From NCBI RefSeq assembly GCF_028595325.1, contig NZ_JAQQXR010000001.1, positions 1,271,787 through 1,335,786 of the forward strand: 64,000 nt of DNA, written 5' to 3'. The notes beneath the pieces were generated by a model. That model saw only the letters and a list, made by a program, of their open reading frames with translations. It searched no databases and was not told where the DNA came from. Below are positions 7,984-15,854 of the stretch, in pieces. Position 1 is the stretch's first letter, and every line of letters begins with the position of its first letter. The translations under genes were made by a program, and so were the position numbers. This DNA comes from Janthinobacterium fluminis. Its GTDB lineage: Bacteria > Pseudomonadota > Gammaproteobacteria > Burkholderiales > Burkholderiaceae_D.

Positions 7984-8691
7984 CTAGCGATAGGTGACGG
8001 CGTCCGCCTCCCCCAACCACTCCAGATGCGCGTAATTATTCAGGTAGCTGAGTCCCACCTTGCCGGGCTGGTACAGCAGCTTGGTCACTGAACAGTTCAC
8101 CAGCGACGCCGTCAGATCGAACAATTGCTCGTCCGGTAGCCCCAGCAAGTGGTGGCACAAGGTCGCGATCGTGCCGCCCGAGGTGAAGACGACGATGGTC
8201 TGCGCCGGCGCGGCGGCCGCCGCCAGGCGCTCCAGCGCGCCCACGCAGCGCGCGCGGAAGGCCGGCCACGACTCCGTATAGTCGGCATCGTGGGCGCCGC
8301 CCATCCAGCGCGCCATCGCCTCGTCGAAAATCACGCGGAAGGCGCGCTCGGCCTCGGCGTGCTTCGCCATGAAGGGTTTGAACGCGGCCGGGTCGGCAAA
8401 ATCCGGACGGTGGCGCAACAGCACCTGCTCGTGGTCGAACTCGTTAAAACCGGCGTCCGTCTGCCAGTCGGTGTCGGCCAGCAGCGCCTTCGGCAACTCG
8501 GCCAGGCAAGCGTCGGCCGTCTGGCGGTGGCGCTTCATCGCGCCAGTGACGACGCGCTGGAAGACCTGGCGCGAATTGGCGAACCACTGCCCCAGCAGGC
8601 GCGCTTGCTCCGTGCCGAGCACCGAGAGCTGGTCATAATCGGCGCTGCCGAACGACGCCTGTCCGTGGCGTACCAGATAAATTTGTCCCAT
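7984..8691 (-). CDS. Histidine phosphatase family protein
   Basis: A 235-residue protein with the phosphoglycerate mutase-like signature LVRHGQASFG at the N-terminus, which holds the phospho-accepting histidine, and the second catalytic histidine likely in the TSGGTIATL/CHHLL region. The ATG at 8691 is chosen because it places YLVRHGQ four residues from the start as in relatives; the open frame continues 33 codons upstream without family similarity. It points away from the LysR gene at 8831. Substrate unknown; such proteins include phosphomonoesterases and SixA-type phosphohistidine phosphatases. Confidence 0.82.
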   Translation of the reverse strand: MGQIYLVRHGQASFGSADYDQLSVLGTEQARLLGQWFANSRQVFQRVVTGAMKRHRQTADACLAELPKALLADTDWQTDAGFNEFDHEQVLLRHRPDFADPAAFKPFMAKHAEAERAFRVIFDEAMARWMGGAHDADYTESWPAFRARCVGALERLAAAAAPAQTIVVFTSGGTIATLCHHLLGLPDEQLFDLTASLVNCSVTKLLYQPGKVGLSYLNNYAHLEWLGEADAVTYR

Positions 8692-8789
8692 GTCGGGTGT
8701 GCTTTCGTTGCTGTAGTGCAGATGAAATGGCCAGGCGGCGCGGCGGCCCGCGCGCCGCACCTGCCCATAGCTTAGCGCAAGCGCGTACA

Positions 8790-8804
8790 ATTCACCAAAT
8801 GAAT
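8790..8804. promoter_or_regulatory. LysR-type T-N11-A box
   Basis: ATTCA-CCAAA-TGAAT is a perfect inverted repeat fitting the T-N11-A motif of LysR regulators. It lies 26 bases before the LysR start and about 100 bases upstream of the divergent phosphatase gene, the usual place for autoregulation and control of a neighbour. Confidence 0.5.
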
Positions 8805-8830
8805 AGTATTAATCAGTCGTCATCAATTTC

Positions 8831-9733
8831 ATGCATATATCGCGCGTCGACCTGAACCTCTTCATCGTCTTCGAAGCCATCTACGACGAAGGCAGCATCA
8901 CCCGCGCCAGCCAGAAAATGAACCTGACGCAGCCGGCCATCAGCCACGCGCTGGGGCGGCTGCGCGAACTCTTCGGCGATCCCCTATTCGAGCGGCGCGG
9001 CCACGCCATGGTGCCGACGCCGCTGGCGCGCAGCATCGTCGACGCCGTGCGGCAGTCGCTGCGCGGGCTGGAACTGACCTTGAACGGCGTCGACCGCTTC
9101 GACCCGGCCAGCGCGCGGCGCCGGTTCACGCTGGCGCTGCGCGCGGCGCTGGAACCGAGCATACTGCCGCCGCTGATGGCGCGCATCGCCGTCGCCGCCC
9201 CGCAAGTGGACTTGGCGGTGCTGCAAAGCGAGCGGCGCACGCTGGAAAGCGAACTGGCGGCCGGCACCCTCGACGCCGCCATCGACGTACTGCTGCCGCT
9301 GTCGGCCGACATCGCCCACACGCGCATCGCCGCCGACCACACCGTCGTGCTGGCGCGCCGCGGCCACCCGCGCGCGGGCACGGGGCTGGACCTGCCGACC
9401 TACCTGGCGCTGGAACACATCCTGGTCAGCTCGCGCCGGCGCGGCCCGGGGCTGGAAGATTTCGAGCTAAGCCGGATGGGGCTGCAACGGCGCGTGCGGC
9501 TGCGCTGCCAGCACTATTTCGCCGCCTGCCGCGTCGTCAGCCAGACCGACCTCGTGCTGGCGATGCCGGAGCGCTACGCCCGCGTCGTCAACGAACAATT
9601 CGGCAACCAAATCCTGGCCTCGCCGCTGCCGCTGCCGGCCGTCGACAACCACCTGTACTGGCACGCCAACGTCAGCCACGACCCCGCCAACATCTGGCTG
9701 CGCGAGCAACTGCTTGCCGTGATGCTGGATTAG
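8831..9733 (+). CDS. LysR-family transcriptional regulator
   Basis: A 300-residue regulator. The N-terminal winged helix-turn-helix is clear (DLNLFIVFEAIYDEGSITRA, then LTQPAISHALGRLRELFGDPLF, residues 6-55), and the rest is the periplasmic-binding-protein-like effector domain. It is divergent from the phosphatase gene with a T-N11-A inverted repeat between them. The N-terminal arrangement resembles the NodD/NahR/LinR-type branch, which often senses aromatic compounds, but no aromatic pathway lies next to it. Its TAG stop overlaps the first bases of hairpin copy 2. Confidence 0.9.
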   Translation: MHISRVDLNLFIVFEAIYDEGSITRASQKMNLTQPAISHALGRLRELFGDPLFERRGHAMVPTPLARSIVDAVRQSLRGLELTLNGVDRFDPASARRRFTLALRAALEPSILPPLMARIAVAAPQVDLAVLQSERRTLESELAAGTLDAAIDVLLPLSADIAHTRIAADHTVVLARRGHPRAGTGLDLPTYLALEHILVSSRRRGPGLEDFELSRMGLQRRVRLRCQHYFAACRVVSQTDLVLAMPERYARVVNEQFGNQILASPLPLPAVDNHLYWHANVSHDPANIWLREQLLAVMLD

Positions 9734-9793
9734 CTGGGGACAGACCACGATTTCCGGGAAATCTTTCCCGGAAATCGTGGTCTGTCCCCAGCT
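9732..9793. repeat. Hairpin repeat, copy 2
   Basis: A perfect 30-base stem with a 2-base loop, arms beginning AGCTGGGGACAGACCACGAT. It starts within the stop codon of the LysR gene and shares the outer 26 bases with copy 1. At the RNA level it would form a very stable hairpin on either strand and may end transcription of the LysR gene. Confidence 0.9.
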
Positions 9794-9923
9794 GTTCTGG
9801 CGTGTATTCGTAACAGAATGCAACGTCTATGGGCGCGAAAGCAAATAATGATATTCTTGCTAATCCTTGACCCGCACGACGAGTCCGGGAAACTGCGAGA
9901 TATTTTTGGAAGAACCGCGACAG

Positions 9924-10559
9924 ATGCCCCAAAACAGCTACAGCCCGCTCTACCAGCCGCGCCCAGGCCGCTCCAACACCGTCCTGGCCGGCGTCGTCCT
10001 GTCCCTGATTCTGCATGCGGGATTGCTGCATTTCTTCACGGCGCCGCCGGGGCACAAAGCGGACGCCGAGGCCCATGCGGACATCCTCAACACCATCGTC
10101 TGGATGCCGCCGCGCAAGGTTGTCGAGCCTGCTCCGGTGCTCGTGGCGGACGTGGCGCCCGACATCAGCCCGCGCTCGCGCCGCGAGGCGAAGCCGCGCG
10201 CGGCCAGCGCGGCGACCGGCGCGCCCGGCGAAGCTGTCGCGGCGACACAAGCTGAGCCGATTACGCTGCCGGCGCAGCCCGCCGCCGACGGTGCAACACC
10301 CAAATTCGATATGAACGTGGCGCTGCAGTCGGCGCGCAAATTCGCCGGCACGCGCGCGACCAGGAATGACGCGCCGAATGCGCAATTGCAGGACAAGCCG
10401 ATCAACGAGCTGAAAAGCGAGAACGATCTCGCGCGCGGCATCGGCAGTGCGTCGCGGGCCGATTGCAAGAACGTCGCCTCGGGCGCCGGCGTCATGGCGC
10501 TGGTGATCGTGCCCTATCTGCTCCTCACCGACAAGAAGGATTCAGGCTGCAAATGGTAG
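9924..10559 (+). CDS. Single-pass membrane protein, function unknown
   Basis: About 211 residues from ATG 9924 (MPQNSYSPLY). An upstream in-frame ATG at 9867 is less convincing. One membrane segment is visible (about residues 18-40, VLAGVVLSLILHAGLLHFF), followed by a Pro/Ala-rich periplasmic linker and a C-terminal region with SENDLARGIGSASRADCKN and a Val/Leu-rich end finishing DSGCKW. The shape (short cytoplasmic N-terminus, one helix, Pro/Ala-rich linker) resembles TonB-like envelope proteins, but the TonB C-terminal domain is not recognised. Two Cys near the end might form a disulfide. Function not assigned. Confidence 0.65.
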   Translation: MPQNSYSPLYQPRPGRSNTVLAGVVLSLILHAGLLHFFTAPPGHKADAEAHADILNTIVWMPPRKVVEPAPVLVADVAPDISPRSRREAKPRAASAATGAPGEAVAATQAEPITLPAQPAADGATPKFDMNVALQSARKFAGTRATRNDAPNAQLQDKPINELKSENDLARGIGSASRADCKNVASGAGVMALVIVPYLLLTDKKDSGCKW

Positions 10560-10616
10560 GCGCCTGATGCGATCCGGCGGCACGCAGCCGGGCTTGCCCC
10601 CGGCTTGCCGCTGCCG

Positions 10617-13028
10617 TTAAGCGCCTTCCGCTCTCGGCGCCTCGACCGCCTCCGTGGCGGCCGGCGGCTCGCCGCCAAGGTCCGGCGCGGCTGGCGCCGG
10701 CGCCGGTGCGCCCTCCTGTTGCAATTCTCCGGGCTCCTCGACCACCTCGTCCGGCTCCGCCTCCGGCTGCGGCAGCGGCGCCGGACGGCGGCCGCCGGGG
10801 AAGATCGCGTCGCGTCCAATTTTTCCGCCGTCGATCGCGCTCTTGAAGAAGTCGCCAACGAGCAGCAGCGCATTGTGGCCGCCCTGGCCCCAGTAATCGC
10901 TGCGCATCGTCACGCGCGCATCGTTGAAGCCGACCCAGGCGCCGGCCACCAGGTTCGGGTGCATCAGGATGAACCAGCCGTCGGTATTGTTCTGCGTCGT
11001 GCCCGTCTTACCGGCGACATCGCCCTGGATGCCGAAACGGTAGCGCACGCCGGCGCCGGTGCCGCGGTTGACGACGCCGCGCATCATGTCGATCAGCGTC
11101 ACCGCCGACTCCGCCGACATGGCGCGTTGCGGCGCCTCGGCGTCGAAACTGGCCACCGTCTTGCCGTGGCGGTCGGTGATGTGGGTGACGAACACGGGCT
11201 TGCGGTACTCGCCCTGCGCGGCGATGCTGGCATAGGCGTTGACCATTTCCAGCAGCGTCACCGGGCTGGTGCCCAACGCCAGCGACGGCACCATCGCCAG
11301 CTTGCTGTCGCGGATGCCGAGGCCGCGCGCCAGCTTGGCGATGCCGGGCAGGCCGACGTCCTGCATCACCTGCGCCGTGATCGTGTTCTTCGAGTACACC
11401 AGGCCGTCGCGCATGGTCATCTGCTGGCCGCTGGTGCCGCTCATGTCGGTCGGACGCCAGATGCTGCCGTCGGCGGCCTTGATGTCGAGCACCGCGTCGC
11501 GGTAGGGCCGCTCCGGCAGCAAGCCCTTTTCCAGCGCGGCGCCGTAGACGAAGGGCTTGAAGGTCGAGCCGGGCTGGCGCTGCGCCTGCTCGACGTGGTC
11601 GAACTGCCCGCGGTGGAAGTCGCGGCTGCCGACCCAGGCGCGCAACTGGCCGTTGGCCGGGTCGATCGCCACGAAGCCTGCCTCCAGGCGCGACTTGGCC
11701 GCGCGCAGTTGGGCGATGAAGGGGCGGTCCGCCTTCATCCGCTTGAGCGCGTCGGCGGCTGCCTCGCCGCCGTCGAGGGCGCGGCGGTACTCGGGCGACT
11801 CGCGCACGATGGCATCGGCCAGCGCCGGGTGCGACTGCCAGAAATACTCAAATGGCGCGGCGCCGTCGCGCATCCACGCGTAGGCGCCCGTCGACGTCGA
11901 CGCCGACAGGCCCGGGCGACTCCACTCGGCGTCGGCGACCGCCTGCAGCGCGTTGCCCTGGCGCTCGACGGCACGCATGGCTGCCTGCTGCAGCGTGAAA
12001 TCGAGCGTCGTGTGCACCACCAGGCCGTCGCGCTGCAGGTTATAGTCGTTCTCGTCGGCCCACTCGATCAACCACTTGCGCACGTGCGCCGTGAAGTGCG
12101 TATCGGTCGGACTGCGCTCGCTCTGGCGCGAGAAATGCACGCGCAGCGGACGCTTGAGCAGCTCGCGGTAGCGCCGCTCCGTAAGCAGCTCGTGCTTGCG
12201 CATCTGTCCCAGCACGACGTTGCGGCGCTGCAGGGAGCGCTCGGGATTTCCGACCGGATTATAGTAATTCGTCCCCTTGAGCATGCCCACCAGGGTCGCG
12301 CTCTCCAGAATGTCGAGCTTGGCGGCCGGCTTGTCGAAATACGTGCGCGCCGCCATCTCGATGCCGAAGCTGTTGTACAGGAAAGGCACCGTATTCAGAT
12401 AAGCTTCCAGGATTTCCGTCTTGCTGAACGTGAGCTCGATCTTCAGCGCCGTGATCAGCTCCTTGAGCTTGCGGTTCAGATTGCGCGAGCGGCCTATCTC
12501 CTCGGGGAACATATTCCGCGCCAGTTGCTGCGTGATGGTCGAGCCGCCCTGGGCGTCGCCCTTCAGGCTGGCCAGCATGGCGCCACCGACGCGGCGGATA
12601 TCCACGCCGTGGTGCTGGTAAAAACGATGGTCCTCGGTGGCGATCAGCGCACTGACGACCAGCGGCGAAATCTGCGCCAGCGTCACATGCTCCTGCACGC
12701 CCTGCTCGAAGCTGGCCAACTCCTTGCCGTCGGCCGACACCAGCGTCGTCGCCTGGGCGGCGCGGGCATGGCGCAGGTCGCTGATGCCGGGTGTGAACGG
12801 AATCAGCAGCAGCAGATACAGCAACAGCAAGGCGGACCCGGCGCCTGCCGAGCCCAGCGCGATCAGCAGGCGACGTCGCCACGGCGAGCAGCTTTGCAGA
12901 TAGGCGCGGGTCCGCGCGCAAACGGCCCGCGCGCGGACAAACAGCGCCTGCGCCCGAATCGACACGGCCGCCGCCACACGCAAAAAATGGCCGCGCGCAC
13001 GGCTAGCCAGTGTTTGATTCTCTTCCAT
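10617..13028 (-). CDS. Class A penicillin-binding protein
   Basis: A bifunctional peptidoglycan synthase of 803 residues. ATG 13028 is chosen (AAGG ribosome site about 10 bases upstream). A basic cytoplasmic region precedes one membrane helix (about 54-78). The glycosyltransferase (GT51) motifs are present: TEDHRFYQHHGVD with catalytic Glu132, then GGSTITQQLARN. The transpeptidase carries SxxK (GSTFKPF), SxN (YSKNT) and KTG (GKTGTTQ). The C-terminus is Pro/Glu/Ala-rich. It resembles PBP1 enzymes of betaproteobacteria; I do not assign mrcA or mrcB. It is divergent from the lipoprotein gene at 13148. Confidence 0.93.
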   Translation of the reverse strand: MEENQTLASRARGHFLRVAAAVSIRAQALFVRARAVCARTRAYLQSCSPWRRRLLIALGSAGAGSALLLLYLLLLIPFTPGISDLRHARAAQATTLVSADGKELASFEQGVQEHVTLAQISPLVVSALIATEDHRFYQHHGVDIRRVGGAMLASLKGDAQGGSTITQQLARNMFPEEIGRSRNLNRKLKELITALKIELTFSKTEILEAYLNTVPFLYNSFGIEMAARTYFDKPAAKLDILESATLVGMLKGTNYYNPVGNPERSLQRRNVVLGQMRKHELLTERRYRELLKRPLRVHFSRQSERSPTDTHFTAHVRKWLIEWADENDYNLQRDGLVVHTTLDFTLQQAAMRAVERQGNALQAVADAEWSRPGLSASTSTGAYAWMRDGAAPFEYFWQSHPALADAIVRESPEYRRALDGGEAAADALKRMKADRPFIAQLRAAKSRLEAGFVAIDPANGQLRAWVGSRDFHRGQFDHVEQAQRQPGSTFKPFVYGAALEKGLLPERPYRDAVLDIKAADGSIWRPTDMSGTSGQQMTMRDGLVYSKNTITAQVMQDVGLPGIAKLARGLGIRDSKLAMVPSLALGTSPVTLLEMVNAYASIAAQGEYRKPVFVTHITDRHGKTVASFDAEAPQRAMSAESAVTLIDMMRGVVNRGTGAGVRYRFGIQGDVAGKTGTTQNNTDGWFILMHPNLVAGAWVGFNDARVTMRSDYWGQGGHNALLLVGDFFKSAIDGGKIGRDAIFPGGRRPAPLPQPEAEPDEVVEEPGELQQEGAPAPAPAAPDLGGEPPAATEAVEAPRAEGA

Positions 13029-13147
13029 TCTTGATGCCTTGCCCGATGCCGGTTGATCCCGTGCGGCAGTATACCCGAGCGTGGCGCGGCTACCCTGAAG
13101 TGGCAAATGCGTTAAAATTTCCCGATTTGCAATTAACCCCATCCAAG

Positions 13148-13777
13148 ATGAACTTGCGTTGCGCCACCTTGCTGGCTGTGGCCGCCCTTTGCGGTTGCGC
13201 CAGGCCGCTGCCGTCCCCCGAGAATACGGCCGCGCCGGATGCGAATGCCGAACTCATCGCGCAGGCGCAAGCGGCCCGCATCGAGGCTGCGTCGCAGCGG
13301 CGGGAAGAGGCGGCGCAGATGCGGGGATGGCAGTACTCCGCCCGCACCGACGAGGCAAGCAGGATCGAGTCGACGTTTGCGCAACTGCTGTCAACGAACC
13401 AACTGGACTTTCTGCCGCCCTATGACGGCGGCAGCCGCGGCGACATCGTACTACGGCAGCGCCCGGGCGAGGAGCTGGCCGTGATATTCAGCATATCCAA
13501 CGGGCAGATCGTCTGCCTGCCCTCCTGCACCATCCAAGTTCGCTTCGACGACGCCGCACCCGTCGCGTTCAACGGCAGCGTGCCATCGAACCGCAGCATC
13601 ACGACGCTGTTCCTGTGGCCTGCGGACACCTTCCTGGCCAAGTTGCGCACCGCCAGGCGCATGCGCGTCGAAATCCCGTATTTCCGGCACGGCCTGCAAG
13701 TGAGCGAATTCGATGTGGACGGCCTCGCGTGGGAGCACGCTGCGGTACAGGCGAAGAAACCGGATGCGATCAGATAA
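13148..13777 (+). CDS. Lipoprotein, function unknown
   Basis: 209 residues with a lipoprotein signal (MNLRCATLLAVAALCGC, lipidation Cys17). The mature part begins with an Ala/Gln/Glu-rich helix (residues 30-65), then a beta-rich domain including GDIVLRQRPGEELAVIFS and VCLPSCTIQVRFDD. Two Cys are close together in CLPSC. It is transcribed towards the type VI effector unit that ends at 13801, so the two are convergent and share a 23-base gap. It could be a housekeeping envelope protein or, given the location, a periplasmic immunity protein for the Tle3-type lipase; the second idea rests on position only. Confidence 0.75.
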   Translation: MNLRCATLLAVAALCGCARPLPSPENTAAPDANAELIAQAQAARIEAASQRREEAAQMRGWQYSARTDEASRIESTFAQLLSTNQLDFLPPYDGGSRGDIVLRQRPGEELAVIFSISNGQIVCLPSCTIQVRFDDAAPVAFNGSVPSNRSITTLFLWPADTFLAKLRTARRMRVEIPYFRHGLQVSEFDVDGLAWEHAAVQAKKPDAIR

Positions 13778-13800
13778 AGGGGCCATGTTGCAAAGCGGCC

Positions 13801-14049
13801 CTATCCTAGCCACATAAACAAACCGAGGCAGGCCAGCCCAAGTAAAATCGCCGACGCCAATATCGGCGTCAAGCGCTCCAAGCGGGTCGGTCCGACCACC
13901 CTGGTGCGGAGAGGCCCGGCGATACCGGCGGGGAAATTCGAGCCAAGCTGTGCCGGCTCCGGTTTCGGAGGGGGAGCTATCGACGCCAAGTGCTCCGTGC
14001 CGGCGGGGCAATTCAGACTGCCATCAAAGGAATCCAGGCTCACGATCAC
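13801..14049 (-). CDS. 82-residue membrane protein downstream of PAAR
   Basis: A small gene starting with GTG at 14049, overlapping the PAAR stop by four bases. Residues 60-82 form a C-terminal membrane helix (LTPILASAILLGLACLGLFM), while the front is Pro-rich and soluble. It is the last gene of the vgrG-tle3-tla3-PAAR run. No family recognised. As a membrane protein in an effector operon it might protect against the lipase or help to load PAAR, but neither is shown by the sequence. The alternative GTG at 14043 is also possible. Confidence 0.6.
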   Translation of the reverse strand: MIVSLDSFDGSLNCPAGTEHLASIAPPPKPEPAQLGSNFPAGIAGPLRTRVVGPTRLERLTPILASAILLGLACLGLFMWLG

Positions 14050-14306
14050 ACCCCGACGACGGTTGACGAGTTGGCAATAACCGCACTTCCGCAAGCTGTG
14101 CGGCAACCGTGCAGAACAATCGCAATGCCTCCCTCCAGCGTGGCGCCGCCGCCCTCGACAATTTGATTGGCGCCATGCTTGGGGCAACTAACCCAGTCGC
14201 CGACCCGGGCGGCGCGCTTGCCGTTGACGGGAAAATTTCCGCTCGCCTGTAGCACTTTGCCACCGTGCGTCGTGGCGTCGCCTTCCCTGCAAATTGGCCT
14301 GCTCAT
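14046..14306 (-). CDS. PAAR-domain spike-tip protein (type VI secretion)
   Basis: 86 residues forming one PAAR domain: GDATTHGGKVLQASGNFPVNGKRAARVGDWVSCPKHG, with repeated Gly/Pro turns and metal-binding His and Cys residues. PAAR proteins cap the VgrG spike and sharpen it, often carrying effectors. The start ATG overlaps the tla3-type stop by one base (TGATG). No extension is present, so it is a bare tip and the effector is likely carried by VgrG or through the adaptor. Confidence 0.9.
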   Translation of the reverse strand: MSRPICREGDATTHGGKVLQASGNFPVNGKRAARVGDWVSCPKHGANQIVEGGGATLEGGIAIVLHGCRTACGSAVIANSSTVVGV

Positions 14307-15826
14307 CAGAACTCCTCCCTGATCGTCAAGTGGTAGGCGCCGGTGCGCGGCCAGAACGGGCGCTTGATGGCGGCATCCTTCTGCATCTGCTCGGCGCTGG
14401 GCGGCGTCACCAGCAGCAAGGTCGCGCCGTCGTCGCGGCGCAGGTTGGCCACCAGCGTCGCGCCGCCCGATTGCCGGCCCGCCATGCTCGCCAGCGCCAC
14501 GGCGACGAAGGGGCTGCCGGCGCCGACGTCGCCGAGGATGCGCGCCAGGTCGTAGCCGCGCTTCGGATCGAGCAAGTCGAATTGCTCGTCGAGCGCATGC
14601 ACGCTTTGCGCGAAGGGGAGGAAGCGCGCCGCGCCGTTGCGATCGTCCAGCACGCTGGCGTAGTCGTACAGGATGCGCGCGGGCAGCTTGCCGCCGAGCG
14701 GCGCCAGCGCGGCGTGCAGGGCCGCCTCCATACGGACCTGCCGCTCGGCCGCCTTGACCGGCTTGCCCTGCTCGTCCAGATACGACACCACCTGCGGCCG
14801 GTACAAGGTGCCCAGGTTCTCAAGATGGTCGTACTGGTCGATCTGGAATGAGGTCCACGGCTCGGCGATGAAGGGCGTCGGAACGAAGGGTCGCGGCGGC
14901 GCTTTGTTCCAGCCGGCGAATTGGGACCAGTTGCGCGACGGGTCGCCACCGCGGTTCTTGATCACCATCGTGTCGTTCACCAGCGGCGCATACGGACGCA
15001 GCCAGTCGATGCGTCCGCGACGCACCAAGGTCAGGAACGTCCAGCTATCACTGGGGATGCGGGCGTGTTTAGGATGAAGGGCAAGCTCAATCATTTCATC
15101 GAACTTTTTTCGGTCGTTGACATAGTAGCGCTCTGTTCGCTGAGCGGCGCCATCCTTGGCCGCCACGCCCACAGCAGGAAGGTCGGCATACTTGTCGAAG
15201 GTTGTAAAAATGGTACTCCAGAGCAGGTCCGGATTGTCGTTCAAGTACGAATTCATGACCTGTCCGCTCTGGGTCAGCAGGCCGGCGAATCTGCCGCGTG
15301 CCGTATATGGATCAGCATCGCCCGTCTCAACAAAGCTATCGGCATTGGATTCGCGCATTTTATCTTTGTCACTGTCTTTGTCCGATCCATGTAACGCGGG
15401 CCCGACTATCGCAACAGGCAAAGGGTAGCGATCCATAAAGTCACGCATCGCGATATCCACAGCGTCCTCTTTACGTTTAGCGCTAATCATTTGTACTTCA
15501 TCAGTATTCTTCGCATATTTTTTTGGATCTTTTGAAACAATATACTGGCCGTTGCTATTTTCAACGGCAACCCATAGATTCAAGTCCGGGTAATCCGGAT
15601 GATTTCTCCATGTCTCCATGCTAACCCCAACGCCGACGATCTCAATTGATTCTATTGCAATACCATAGTATTTCATTTTTTCACCCATGAAATTATCAGG
15701 CTCTCCATATGGAAAAGCTGCCATTACTCTTGGAACAAGAGTGAAAACAATCAAAAAAGAAACAATGAGTCTAATCGAAAAATTAACATATCCATAATCA
15801 ATCACAATAAATAGCTTCCTTAACAT
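14306..15826 (-). CDS. Tla3-like type VI lipase adaptor (DUF2875-type)
   Basis: About 506 residues from ATG 15826, chosen because GGAG precedes it by 9 bases; an ATG at 15868 would overlap the lipase gene. A hydrophobic N-terminal segment (residues 14-35) predicts export or anchoring. The body resembles DUF2875 proteins, known as Tla3, the adaptor that brings lipase Tle3 to VgrG2b in Pseudomonas aeruginosa. The order vgrG, lipase, adaptor agrees with that. The first third is AT-rich (about 15300-15826) while the rest is GC-rich like the chromosome, suggesting a recombined front half. Family assignment is from recognisable features and gene order rather than a search. Confidence 0.72.
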   Translation of the reverse strand: MLRKLFIVIDYGYVNFSIRLIVSFLIVFTLVPRVMAAFPYGEPDNFMGEKMKYYGIAIESIEIVGVGVSMETWRNHPDYPDLNLWVAVENSNGQYIVSKDPKKYAKNTDEVQMISAKRKEDAVDIAMRDFMDRYPLPVAIVGPALHGSDKDSDKDKMRESNADSFVETGDADPYTARGRFAGLLTQSGQVMNSYLNDNPDLLWSTIFTTFDKYADLPAVGVAAKDGAAQRTERYYVNDRKKFDEMIELALHPKHARIPSDSWTFLTLVRRGRIDWLRPYAPLVNDTMVIKNRGGDPSRNWSQFAGWNKAPPRPFVPTPFIAEPWTSFQIDQYDHLENLGTLYRPQVVSYLDEQGKPVKAAERQVRMEAALHAALAPLGGKLPARILYDYASVLDDRNGAARFLPFAQSVHALDEQFDLLDPKRGYDLARILGDVGAGSPFVAVALASMAGRQSGGATLVANLRRDDGATLLLVTPPSAEQMQKDAAIKRPFWPRTGAYHLTIREEF

Positions 15827-15854
15827 TTCTAACTCCGCAATGAAATTAATTAAA

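Noticed and set aside
10605..13034. 809-codon frame antisense to the penicillin-binding protein
   Set aside because: The reverse strand carries all class A PBP motifs; the forward frame has no family motif.
13148..13777. Firm assignment of this lipoprotein as the lipase immunity protein
   Set aside because: It is on the opposite strand to the effector unit and only position supports the idea, so it is listed as unknown.
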